Assembly (NCBI RefSeq): GCF_031755915.1
Contig: NC_083383.1
Coordinates: 28,457,501 to 28,521,500 of the forward strand
Length of the DNA: 64,000 nucleotides
Direction of reading: 5' to 3'
Source of the DNA: Ziziphus jujuba
Lineage: Eukaryota > Streptophyta > Magnoliopsida > Rosales > Rhamnaceae
In this document: piece by piece, positions 1 through 11,225 of the stretch
How the letters are laid out: each line of letters opens with the position of its first letter
How positions within the stretch are numbered: the stretch's first letter is position 1
Notes under the pieces: model-generated
Told to the model about the DNA's origin: nothing
Database searches by the model: none
What the model saw: only the letters and a program-made list of their open reading frames with translations
Translations under genes and position numbers: made by a program

Positions 1-17
1 TAGTGGTGATGTTATTG

Positions 18-628
18 GAGTTACCCTAAGATCTCAATTGTTCAATTTAAAATATTGTTCCGTTTTTTGCATTTTCTTAAACATAATTTATTTTATTATA
101 AGTTGTTTTATAATTTATTGATTATTAGCAGTACAATTTATTATAATTATTATTATTTTTCTATTTGCATTTATGTATTTGGTATACTCATGAAGTGCTG
201 TAAAAAGGTAAGATTGTAATAATTGGGAGGTATAGGTGGTCATGAATTATAAAAGTATGTATTCTAGGTCCTGAATAAAAACTTGAAAAGAGTCAGGACC
301 ATCTCAGTATAGGTAGTAAGTTCCAAAAAAGGGCTCTAACACCAATAAAAGTATTTATGGTTTATTAATTATTTCTTATATCTATATCCCTATATTATTG
401 TTATCAAAGTCCTACAAATTTGTGGAAACTTGTAATAAGGTGGGAAGAATAAGGCAAATGTATATGTTCAAAGTGATTTTTCTATACAGGGAATATTTAG
501 AAAAGTCCAATTTACAAGAGAGATGCTGCTAGATTTTTTGTACAGTTTTTGGTAGGGTTTCACCTAGCAGAGGCCACCCCAGGGTTCTGATAGGTAACCC
601 TAGGAGGGTCTTGACATTAGTTATTCCT
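18..628. repeat. Direct repeat, copy 1 (LTR-like)
   Basis: This ~610-bp AT-rich stretch is repeated, diverged, at 1639-2335 in the same orientation. Shared landmarks in the same order are TTCAATTGTTCAATTT, TGAAGTGCTRTAAAAA, TATAAAAGTA, AAAGTCCTAC, AAGGTGGGAAG and a final GGAGGRTC.TGACAT. A TATA-like box followed by polyadenylation-like AATAAA motifs fits an LTR, but no gag or pol sequence lies between the copies and no TG/CA ends are clear. It could equally be a dimer of an unclassified repeat. The copy may start before the window. Confidence 0.6.
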
Positions 629-1094
629 CCTTGGCCGTAGGAAGCCAGGTTATTTAGCAGCACCATTTAGATGCTAATAGGGCCACGTGCAAGTTCTTTT
701 CTCCTTCCCCATCTATTAAGTGGTGTTTGGATGCCAAGCATCACTTGGCAACACTGGTTAATCATATGGTACATCAGGTGTGCTTTTGATGTGTGTATAT
801 ATATATATATATATTATGTTACGATGTATCATGCTGTAGTAGGACAATGACCCAATTTGGCTCATAAACGACTTAATTTCGTATTTCTATTGCCTATGTA
901 ACCAACGAGTTGGATGGCCATTATAAGCAATCACCCCTGGCCTTATTAGTAGTAGTATACCTATGGATAGCTGATATCATGGGACCATGCATGAGTGTAC
1001 TATATGGTACATCGAGTGTATCTCCGCTACAAGTGTGCACGCTATATAATGTATTTATCAATTTTAGCTCTATTTTACCTATTTATGAGTATGA

Positions 1095-1152
1095 TTATTA
1101 TTGTTGTTGTTGTTGTTGTTTTTGTTGTTGTTGCTACTGTTGTTGTTGTCAA
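1095..1152. repeat. (TTG)n microsatellite
   Basis: An interrupted TTG/TGT triplet tract. The open frame across it (poly-Cys) is a repeat artefact, not a gene. Confidence 0.85.
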
Positions 1153-1209
1153 CTGAACAATTATTGTGTTTATCCAAATTGATAACTTAATGGATTTGGA
1201 GATATTCCA

Positions 1210-1548
1210 GCCTTTGGGCAGGTATCATAGCTTTGGACAGGTATATTAGCCTTTGGATAAGCATCGTAATCTTTGGTTAGGTGCATTAGCTTTTGGGCAA
1301 GTATCATAGCCTTTGGGCAGGTTTTGCAGCCTTCAAGCAGATGTATTAGCCTTTGGGAAGATGTTGCAGCCTTCGAGCAGTTCTTAGCCTTTGGGTAGTT
1401 GTATTAGCCGTCAAACAGGTATTGTAGCTTTTAGATAGATATTGTAGCCTTTGGGTAGGTTTATTAGCCTTTGAACAGATGCATTAGCTATCGGACAGGT
1501 ATTGTAGCCTTTGGACAGGTATCGTAGCCTTCGAGCAGGTGTACTGGA
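1210..1548. repeat. ~20-bp minisatellite, about 17 units
   Basis: About 17 imperfect units close to GCCTTTGGGCAGGTATTGTA run head to tail. The unit start GCCTTTGG or GCCTTCGAG is the best conserved part, and the second half varies (RTRTTA or TATYGTA). The array lies between the two direct-repeat copies. Minisatellites like this are common in untranslated parts of plant LTR elements; assignment to such an element is inference. Confidence 0.85.
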
Positions 1549-1638
1549 AGTTATTACATTCTTTAGGCAGATTATCCAAATACTTTGAGAGGTTATATAG
1601 ATATTTACATTGGTTCTGGATAAGTGTTGAGGTTACTG

Positions 1639-2335
1639 AAGTTACCATTAAAGCTTCAATTGTTCAATTTGATATATTGTTCTGTTATGTGCATTTTCTT
1701 AAATGTAATATTTTTATTAAACGTTGTCTTACAATTTATCAAATATTAGCAATAAAATTTGTATTTGTACATTTTTTAGATATTAAAAGGTAGACTAAAT
1801 GATTTAGGGTCTTGGACCCTAGTTCTATTAGTATTGTTATTGTTATTATTATTATTATTTTTATTATTATTTTTCTATCTGCATTTATGCATTTGTTATA
1901 TTTATGAAGTGCTATAAAAATGTGAGATTGGGGAAAGTGGGAGGCATGGAATGCCATGAGTTATAAAAGTACATATTCCCAGTGCTGAGTAAAATTTTAG
2001 GAAGAGTCGAGACCATCCTAGGGTATAGATTGTAAGCTTTGGAAGGGATCCAGATACATATAAAGGTATTTACAGTTTATTAATTTTTACTCATATTTGC
2101 ATTCCCACACTATTGTTATTAAAGTCCTACGAATTTATGGAAACTTGTAGTAAGGTGGGAAGGAATGAGACAAATATATAATTTCGGAGTGAGTTTTCTA
2201 TGCAGGAAATACTTGGAAGAGTCCAGTTTACAGGAGATATACTGTCATATTTTCTATAGAATTTCTAGTGGGGTTTCCCCTATTTAAGGCCATCCTAGGA
2301 ATTTGATAAGTAACTCTGGGAGGATCATGACATAT
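1639..2335. repeat. Direct repeat, copy 2 (LTR-like)
   Basis: This is the partner of the repeat at 18-628, offset by about 1.6 kb. It is longer by an extra segment around 1770-1860 that includes a TTA/TTATTA tract. Divergence is high, so the pair is old. Confidence 0.6.
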
Positions 2336-2488
2336 ACCTCATCTATCTTCAATTGTGATACATGTATGGGACTATTTCACTTCCGAATCGTAAAACGGTT
2401 GGCCAAGTAAAAGTCCAAGACCATCTATGAATGGAAACCTAGCCATCACATTCAGGTAACTTATTCTATGTCATTATTGTTAGAAAAA

Positions 2489-2760
2489 AAAAATATAGAT
2501 AGCATGTATGTGAAATAGATAATGACAATTATAATTTAAATATGCTAGAAAATAAATTACAATAAACAATTTTATTTTTTTTTACATAAATAACAAGAAC
2601 CTAGATATATTAAACAAAAATCATATGACAATTTTGATCCAAGGCCTACATTGAGCACAATTTCTTTAAGATAGGTTCATCTCTTCACTGGTATTAGTGA
2701 ATACAACTACATCTATCTCCCAAGATACAACAAATGTTCAAAAGTTTTGAAATATTGCAC
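2489..2760 (-). mobile_element. Copia LTR fragment, antisense
   Basis: The reverse complement matches the 3' half of the LTR at 5882-6580: the CACYRGTRCC-like block near 2690, then GATTTTTGTT, TTATTGTAATTTATTTTC and AAATTATAATTGT, ending at a poly-A/TA tract. It is one of four antisense scraps of this LTR within 5 kb. Confidence 0.6.
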
Positions 2761-4179
2761 ATCTAGACTAATTTCTTGTTACAAAAATTAAAAATAAAAT
2801 AAAATATAAATAACTAAGCCGATACTTTAATTGTTGGACATTCTTTTATGGTTGAGATAATGCCAAATTGGGTCGTGTATCTTCTTCTCAATGATGAGAT
2901 GAAAAGATTGCCATCAAGATCAATAAATAACTAGGTAGGAATGGCAAGAAAATCCAGCAAATTGCAATCTTCAAATTTGATTGAATCTTAGGCTTGGGTA
3001 TTGTTTTCTAGACAATGTTCTAGACAAATGGAACCTAGAATCAGGTTACCCAAGCTAAGAGAAAGACATTGAGACCAACCCATAAAAAAACAGCTATCGG
3101 AATCAAAAGATTTAGTTGGGTCAAAAACTTAGGTCCATGGCCCATGTAAAGAAGTCTATGTTAAATCACATCCTAATTGGAGTTTAAAGAAGCTCTAAAA
3201 TGATGCTGTTTTGGGTACAGGTCGACAGGTTGAGTTATGGGTGTGTGGGTAGGGTTTCGAATTACGTGGGTCAACTGTGGCAGACATTAACATGCTGACA
3301 TCATCAAGGAATGTTTTGTAAAAAAAATAAAATTATTGTCATTATTCCAACTTGGTATTTTTCTTGCAATTCTTTTATTCAACAACTATTATCAAATTTT
3401 GGTTTTTCTTTTTTTTTTTTTTTTTTTTTTTGTATATAGACTCATTAACAGATGAATAGTTAACTCATTCTGACTATTTATAATTACATAGGTTATAAGA
3501 AAAAACATGACTATGATATGCATACATATAGTGGTATTACGTCAAATATGCATTCCAAACCTATGGATCATGATCCCTTGACGACAAGATAAGAAATTCA
3601 AAGCTTTGATGATTCCCTGCCAACTGAATACAAAGGTACTTTAGAAAGTCAACTCTGGGAAAGTGAATAGCTTTACTAGCTTATCGTGTAAGATTGAGCT
3701 GGCGAAGGAGTGATGCATACTTAGTGGAGTATGGTGAACTACAATACTATCAATCCACCCAAATTTGTGAAATGTGAGACAAATGGATTCTAAGATTTTA
3801 GTTGGGGAAACAAGCACTTACGATAATGTTGAATTGATGTGAATGTTGATATCTCGAATTATTATCATTATGGGACCATGAAGCAAACTAAATCTTATTT
3901 TAAAAATTATAATAGTCTATTTTAGGAGGCTAGTGGGAGCAAATGAACCTTGTTTTCATATGTTTACCTAGTTCATATTGTTTGTTATCAATATAATCTT
4001 TTTTATATTATTATGCTTTTAATTTATTTACAGCTAGGATATTCTAGAATTGTTGAAATTTGAAAAATTCACTTCTAAAACTATTTCAACAACAAGTATT
4101 TTATTACTAATTGTCAATGAAAGCATAAAATACTACTATGTGTATTTGTTAAAAGTAAAACACGTACTTTGAAAGAAAT
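2761..4179. other. Gene-free stretch in copia graveyard
   Basis: No gene was recognised. There is a long T tract at 3408-3431 and no sustained frame. It may be decayed internal sequence of the copia element whose integrase follows, but no protein motif could be read. Confidence 0.4.
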
Positions 4180-4485
4180 AATGAATGTAATACTGATAAG
4201 TTTTGGGTTACCTCAATACATGTGGGAGGAAGACATTTCATTGGCAAATTATCTCTTAAAATAAGATATTCCATCGAAAAGAAGAAAAGACTTCATATGA
4301 GCTGTAGAAAGGAAGATAGTCTTCCTATAAATTCCTACAAATATGGGAGTGTCTTACCAAAATGATTATACCTACACCAAAGAAGGTGAAAATAGACCCA
4401 AAACTATTAGTTGCATCTTCATTGGCTTTGCATATAACAGTAGTGTTTATTAATTTCTTATGCATAAGTTTCATGTAATCGTCAA
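4180..4485 (+). pseudogene. Ty1/copia integrase C-terminal remnant
   Basis: With frameshifts and stops, the + strand reads like the end of a copia integrase. After a LPQYMWGE-type segment it gives LLNKIPSKK, then TSYELWKGRK, then KKVKIDPKTISCIFIGFAYNS, which matches the usual 'TPYELW.G..P' and 'D.K...C.F.GY' boxes. Several in-frame stops make it non-functional. It is followed directly by an antisense LTR scrap, then by the RT end and RNase H, so most of the reverse transcriptase is missing. Confidence 0.7.
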
Positions 4486-4489
4486 AAAA

Positions 4490-4625
4490 TATATGTGTAT
4501 ATATATAGCATGTACAAGAAACAAATAGTGACAACTATAATTTAAATATGTTGGAAAATAATTTACAATAAAAAATATTTTATCTTTACACCGAGTATCT
4601 TCACCTATCTAAAAATAATGGGGAG
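4490..4625 (-). mobile_element. Antisense LTR scrap inside the copia element
   Basis: It shares TATAATTTAAATATGTTGG and AAAATAATTTACAATAAA with the inverted LTR copies at 2489-2760 and 6480-6580. It sits between the integrase and RNase H remnants of the + strand copia element, so it marks a rearrangement or nested insertion. Confidence 0.6.
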
Positions 4626-4635
4626 AATATATCCT

Positions 4636-5245
4636 AAGTAAAGTATTCCAGTGTGATTAGGAGTGTGTACTTCATGAGTCGTGCAAGATCAGACATAGCC
4701 TACATAGTTAGCAAACTGAGGTAGATACACAAATAACTCGGGTGACGATCACTAGAAAGGAATTTTAAAAGTATTAAGATACTGGCAGTATACTCATAAT
4801 TATGGACGGCATTATATTAGATATTCAACTATTCTGGAAGGATAAAATGTTGCAAACTAGATATTAAGACAAAAGGATATGTATTCACATTAAGAGGTGA
4901 AGTCGTTGCATGGAAATCCTCAAAACAAACTATTATAGCCCAATCCATAATAGAATCCGAGTTCAATATTTTAGATAAATGTGGTAAAGAAGATGAATGG
5001 CTACACCATTTTTGAGAGGATATTTCAAGATGGTCAAAGCCTAAGCCTGTAATAAGCATTCATTGATAGTCAATTTGCAATTGGTAGGGTACAAAACAAC
5101 ATGTATAATCGTGGACACAATACCATTAGATAACTAATCGTAATTGGAGTTATCTCTGTTGACTACGTAAAGTTAGATGATAATATTGTAGATCCACTAA
5201 CCAAAGAGTTGAATAAAGAATTAGTTGAAATAATCATTAAGGGAA
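4636..5245 (+). pseudogene. Ty1/copia RT end and RNase H remnant
   Basis: Read across stops and frameshifts, the + strand gives the classic copia series. YSSVIRSVYFMSRARSDIAY and VSKLR correspond to the RT end 'SVIGSLMY..N.TRPDIAYAVS.LSR'. [18 protein letters not shown] and IIESEF are the RNase H core, with the 'SWKSSKQ..I..ST.E.E' box. The end is GVISVDYVKLDDNIVDP then LTKELN, the usual 'V.Y..T..N.AD.LTK' terminus. Stops interrupt each block, so it is non-functional. Confidence 0.85.
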
Positions 5246-5881
5246 ATGAGACTAAAGCCTGTGAAATAAAAAATCGATACAATGTATACCCAACTTAGTT
5301 AACTGAAGATCCCAAGATCTAGATTCAAATGGACAACCAAATTGTAAAAATTGAGTGAGATCACTATGTGAGTTATCCCTATCCATTCCCATGATCGAAC
5401 AATGATACTCATTATAAGAAAGGTTAAACTATGCTTTTAATGATTCTTATGCATTAGAAAATCCAAGCAAAGGAATACAGGGTTACTTCTAGATAAGAAA
5501 TCACATAATAGAAACTATTATATTATGTGAGAGAAAAGAACTCCATCAAAGGAAAATTTTATATGGCACAATTCTTTAGAAACTCTCATAAAACCATGGA
5601 GATGTTCATGGCTAAAACAACATAACTATGGAAAATAAAATGTGTAAGGAAGGATTCCTACGTGAGGTATGTCAACGTTTACACAAATAAGAGAATGGTT
5701 TAAGGACATTATTTCCACCATTTAATCAGTAAAGTAAATATATTCTTGTAAAGGACAATTCAAATGGTAACACCTGATTATCCTACATAGGTCTTAAATG
5801 GTAGAACTCTATTACCAGGGTCCACCTTTGCCTCCCTAGTTTCATTTCATGTCAATATGTCAATTTCATTCATGAGAGGAA
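5246..5881 (+). other. Copia 3' untranslated region
   Basis: This follows the RNase H end and precedes the 3' LTR. It contains the GATCCCAAGATCTAG and GGACAACC... segment seen after pol in many plant copia elements (family knowledge, from memory). No separate gene is seen. Confidence 0.5.
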
Positions 5882-6580
5882 TGTTGAAAAAAATAATGGA
5901 TTTTAATACTATGCTGAAGGCCTTTTATGAGGAATGTTTTAAATGGAAATTTATAACAATTTTGACTTTTATGAAGGTAACTAAGTTTATAACTCTTTTG
6001 TCTTTTATGACACCAAATAAATTGAATAATAAGTTTTAATTTCATTAACCATTACACGAAATAAATTGGATAACAATTTAGAATTTAATTTACAGTTATG
6101 GAATTAATAGCAAATATCTTAAAGCAAAAATTAATTGGCAATTTAAAACCACTGCATGAGCCTATAAATTGATATACATTCCTCAGTTTTCAATATAGTT
6201 AAAAAGCTTTTATTTCCTTATTCTCCAGAGTTTTTCTAAGTTACTATAGGCTTCTAGTATGATAGACTTTGGGCCATTATTCAAACTTGCCAAAAGAAGC
6301 TTTGAAGGTGCAATATTTCGAAGCTTCTAAATGTCAATCGTATATTGGGAAACGTATGCAATTGGATTCATTAGCACCTTTGAGAGGGTGATTATATTTT
6401 AAGGAAAGTACATTCAACATAGGCCTCGGATCAAATTCTTCGTCTGATTTTTGTTATATGTATCCAAGTTCTTATTATTTGTGTAAGAAAGAAAATATGT
6501 TTTATTGTAATTTATTTTCCAACATATTTAAATTATAATTGTAGCAATTTGTTTCCTATACATGATATATATATATATAT
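5882..6580 (+). mobile_element. Copia 3' LTR (plus strand)
   Basis: It starts TGTTGAAAAA, and the related copy at 7376 (minus) starts TGTTGGAAAAACG. It contains TTTTCCAACA near 6515-6524, which with the start gives the TGTTGGAAAA/TTTTCCAACA inverted ends expected of an LTR. Homology with the other copies continues ~45 bp past 6524 to a (TA)n run at 6566-6586, so the exact end is uncertain. It lies downstream of RNase H in the correct orientation. Confidence 0.6.
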
Positions 6581-6589
6581 ATATACAGT

Positions 6590-6915
6590 TTCCTTAAAAG
6601 AGATTCACCCACTTACCGGTACTGGTGAATTCAATTTTGTTTATCTTTCATAATACAATGGATGTTCAGAAGTCTTGAAGCTTCTCTCTAGTGAACTTAA
6701 ATAATACCTGAACTTTATCACTGGAAGCCTATAGTAAGTAAGAAAAACTTTAGAGAATAAGGAGAAAAAACCTTTTCAGCTGTATTGAAAACTAATGAAT
6801 GGTTGTCAATATATGGACTCATCCATGCTGGGGTTTTTAAATTGCCAATAAATTTTGGCTTTAAAACATTTTCTTTTAATTCCAAGTCAATTAAATTAAC
6901 TCTATAACACTCAAC
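6590..6915 (-). mobile_element. Copia LTR copy, inverted to its neighbour
   Basis: The reverse complement matches 6100-6480: TTATTGGCAATTTAAAAAC, CTTATTCTCTAAAGTTTTTC and TTACTATAGGCTTC. Together with 5882-6580 it forms a large imperfect palindrome centred on the (TA)n tract near 6575. An open frame across it (6718-6921) is fortuitous. Confidence 0.65.
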
Positions 6916-6924
6916 TAACAAACT

Positions 6925-7376
6925 TGCTCACTTACTCACCGGTGCTAGTGAATGTACTTGTGTCTATCTTCCAAGATACAATGGACATTTAGAAGCTTCG
7001 AAATATTACGCCTTTGAAGCATTTATCTGGCAAACTTAAATAATGGCTTGAACTTTATCACTGGAAGCCTATAGCGATTAAGAAAACTCTAGAGAATAAG
7101 GAGAAAAAACCCTTTTAGCTATATTGAAAACTAATGATGGTTGTCAATTTATAAGCTCATCGATTTAGGGGTTTTAAATTGCCAATTAAATTTGGCTTTA
7201 AAGCATTTTCCATTACTTTATGGTCAATTAAATTCAAAATGATTATTCAATTTATTTGGCCTCATAAAAACCCAAAACTTTTATAAATGTATTGGTCTCA
7301 TAAAAGCCAAAATTATTACAATTTCTATTCATTAAATGGCCTTCAACATAGTATCAAAATCCACGTTTTTCCAACA
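6925..7376 (-). mobile_element. Second antisense copia LTR copy
   Basis: It repeats 6590-6915 in the same (minus) orientation and extends further, to the LTR start TGTTGGAAAAACGTGG at 7376 (minus). The CACCGGTGCTAGTG-type block, CTATAGGCTTCCAGTGAT and CCTTATTCTCTAGAG are shared. No coding sequence. Confidence 0.65.
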
Positions 7377-7631
7377 AGTATCACCAAACCAACATCTTCT
7401 CTCTAATAAACAGAATAGTGACATGAGCTTTTAGGGTGTCATTAGGCACTACACCTCTTTCTTTTATAAATCTACTCTCAAAGATATCTGAAAATTAAGG
7501 TACATATTTATAATCAAACAATACCAAGTTAAATTACTATTTATTTTAAAAGTTTTACGGCAAAAACGCACAGACTTAATGGAAAGCAAATGAAAATGAT
7601 AAATCGTTTGTTGTAAATGCATATGCAAAAT

Positions 7632-8153
7632 TAGGCCTAGCAAAATCTCATACAATACAAACCCACACGATAATTTACGAGTTTGGGTTGACGATATCGT
7701 ATCGGATCCATATCAATATCACCCAATAAAATCCAATAAATTAAGGTTTTAATGGTGAAACACGATAAATATGATAAACCGATTAAAAAGGGATATTTTG
7801 GTAACTATATAAATTTTATAATATTAAAATTATTTAATTTATTGTTATATACGTATTAATTTATTCTTTTTTAGTTTAATTTATAAGAAATCTAAAAATA
7901 AACAAGAATTTTTGTAAGTTTTTTTAAAAAATATTATTTTATTATTTCAAAGCTAAGTGAAATTTAAATTTTCAAATTTATATCTATGGTTAACAAGTTG
8001 GGTGATGGGTTACACAATAATTTATCAAATAGGTTCGGATTTATCTATTTTCACACGAAAATTTAACGGGTTATGTTTGGATTAATTTAATTTCATACGA
8101 ACATGACACAACACGACACGAACACGATTTAACATGACATATTGCCAAGCCTA
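7632..8153. mobile_element. hAT-type MITE with 8-bp target duplication
   Basis: It has terminal inverted repeats: TAGGCCTAGCAA at the left end and the reverse complement TAGGCTTGGCAA at the right. TGCAAAAT is present at 7624-7631 and again at 8154-8161, a perfect 8-bp target duplication. Short terminal repeats of the TAGGSNTGKCAA kind plus an 8-bp duplication are hAT hallmarks. At 522 bp with no coding sequence, it is non-autonomous. The inner ends carry the CACGACACGAACACG motif common in such plant elements. Confidence 0.85.
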
Positions 8154-10234
8154 TGCAAAATAATTGACTTGAAAGCAAAAAGACATGCTACCAGCTACAC
8201 ATTAATTTCACAAATACATAAGACTTCACGGAGTTAATTCACCACCATGGCCCCTCCCTCTTTCCCATGGAACTAGATTTTTTGTATATTAAAGGCTACT
8301 GAATTTAGTTTTCTGTTTTGATTATAGTAGTACTATTTCCCTTTATAAGGATTACAATTTTTTATTAAACTATAGGGGAGAGGGCATGACTAGAATCTAC
8401 AACTTCAAAAGTGATGGTGTGCGGAACTAATTATCATTAAACCAACTTAGTCATCTCCATTACTTTAGCTTAATTTTTTTTTTTTCAAATAAATGTTAGA
8501 TAATAACGATGTAAGCTAAATAATTAAAATTGTAAATTTATTGTAAAAAGCTTTATATGCGTATATATTCCAAGCAAATAATACTTTTGTCAGACATTTT
8601 TCTTTCTATTACTACTTAAATTAAACACACTAATTGCATTAAATTACGAACTTTTAACCATTTATTTTACACACTACTCATTGCATTAAACGCAGTACTT
8701 CGAGTTGTATTGTACTTTCCACTCACAAGTACATAGATGAAATTCATATATGGATGGTTAAATACCTATTAGTGGAAAACATAATATTCCTTAGAATATT
8801 AGAATTTTTTTTTCTAATTATAAATGTGATTATAATTCTTTGCCTTTACTGAGAAACCCCCAAAGGTCCATATCCATGGTGGAGTCCACCCAGAAATAAT
8901 TCTTGTAGTCTTCCCCATCAATAGTTGGTTCTTGTTCTTGTCCTGGTTCAAATTCTTCAATTGAAAATTTGGGGAGAGTCTCCCCCTCAGACCAAGGCGT
9001 TGAGGAATTATTAATTACTTCTTTCCATGTGATGTCATCTGTTAAGCTTTCCTCCCATCTGCTCTCCTGTACTAGTACCGGAGATAACTCAGTCTCAAGA
9101 TTTTCTTGTGGTTGAGTACCAATAGTTTCTTGAATTGTAGGGTTAATATTATTCATCCGTCGAAAATGTTTAGAAAGTGTCCGAGGGCGAGGCTTTATTA
9201 TATTGAATTTAATTCCTATATTATTTTGTTGATCATTATTATCTAAATTCATATTTTATTTTTCATCTAGATATGCCCTTTTTCGCAGTTGCGAATTCCA
9301 AAAGTTCTTCACACAATTTGCTGTTCTTCCTGGAAGTCTACCAGCAATGAGTGACCATCTACAGCCATGAAGAATTATAAGCACATGGTTATTGAAATTA
9401 AAGTTGCAATCAAATCAGATAAATAATCATAATACGTACTCTCCAGAACAAAAAGAAAGTTATAATGCCAATTTTAATTTATTGTATTTAAAAAATAAAT
9501 AACATCATATTAAATTATATATATTACAAAATTTGTACCAATTAATTTATGTGCATATACATGCGTTGGCCCACTTGATACGCCAATATACATACATATA
9601 TATATATATATATACATGTTTATGTGTGTGTAAAAAGTACATCTATATTGCGGACATTCGGACATTTTTATAATGCGAACGTTTACAAAAACAAGAAATC
9701 ATCATCAATACCATCACATAAATATGAATATTGACAATGGTTTTTTCAAAAACCATTATCTTTTCAGATATCTACATGATAAAAATTTATTATGCAGACG
9801 TCCACAATATAAAATCTTTATATATGTAAATATATGTATATAGTTCATTTTCAATGTGGACATTTGCATTTTATTAAAAGACGGATATGGCTTAAAAAGA
9901 TAGTTTTTAAAAAAACCATCATAAATAATTGATCTTTAGACCATCGTCCAACACGATGCATGCATTGAAAAATTCACATATATATATATATACACGGTAC
10001 TAATTTTATTGTAACATAATAATAATAATAATAATAATGTCACCAAGGGTCTTTAAACTATATTACCAGTGACACTTATTAGGTCCTCAATCTTTATTTT
10101 TTTAAAAGCAAATTAGTCATTGAGTTTTTTAATTTGTTCCACCTTTAATTCTTAACTTACTTTTCATCCAAAAATCCTTTATTACTAGGGGATTAAAGCG
10201 AAACTTTTAGGGACTACACATGTAATAAATACTA

Positions 10235-11225
10235 AAAAAAAACTAAATAATGTTTTTAAATATATTTTTCAATAAAATAAATATTTATTACCAATAATTA
10301 TTTATAAATCTTGAAAAATTGGGAAAGTATTTTATCCTTTGAAATATTTTTAAAAAAGATAAAAATTTTGAAATATTCATAAACTATTTTCAAAAAAATT
10401 TATTCTTACAATCAAATGCCATTTAGTTAAGGTTTTTTGTTTTTTTTTTTATCATCATATGTGCCAATAATTAAAAAATGTGAGAGAAAAATATATTTTA
10501 AAAAGATTTTTTTCAAAGATAATTTTAAATTCAAAAAATCTTTATGACTCATAAAAATCTAAAGTTTATATATACGAAACCATCCATACCTTTTCTCCTT
10601 TTTTTTTTTTTTTTTTTTTTTTGGGATCAGTTGGTTTATACAAAAACATATCTAAAATTGAATTAAGTATTAAAGGTTTGAAATTTTTTTAAGAGAGTAT
10701 AAAATAAACAAAAATCAATATAAAAATTTAAAATGTTTACAACTATTCTCATAAATTAAAAACTAAGAAACGGTAGGTATGGTTAGTCCGTAAATAGTTA
10801 ATCATCACACTGTTAAAATTGGATAGGTTCTAACTATAATCATTGGGGCCTCCTAAAAAGATTTACTAAATTTATCAAGTTGTTCCAAAGGATCAAAACA
10901 GCAAATTAATAATGGAATGCCTTGTTGGCTCTAAAATACTCATTAGACGAGGGCTTCCAAATACATCATAAGCAAAACCAGTGCTATATATTTTATAATA
11001 AATAAATGAAGGAAGTAAAGTGAAACTTCATTAAATGACATTTGATTTTAAGAATAAAATTATTAATAAATAATTCTTATATATATATATATATATATTA
11101 AAATTTTCATTTTAAAAAAATATATTTCAAAGGATAAAGTACTTTCCCAATTTTGTTTTCATGATTCTCTATAAAATAAATAAATAAATAAATAATTTTT
11201 TTAAGATTTTTAAATAATTCAAGTT
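10235..11225. repeat. Inverted-repeat element in MYB intron 2
   Basis: Arms at about 10235-10440 and 11020-11225 are imperfect reverse complements. They share AAATTGGGAAAGTAYTTTATC, CCTTTGAAATAT and ATTCTTAMAATCAAATGYCA. The loop is ~580 bp with a 20-nt T run near 10600. This is a foldback/MITE-like structure; its exact ends and target duplication were not determined. Confidence 0.55.

Noticed and set aside
3240..3270. tRNA-like T-loop (GGTTTCGAATTAC), and GGTTCGGGTC at 28321
   Set aside because: No matching acceptor, D or anticodon arms at the right distances; no tRNA gene was supported anywhere in the window.
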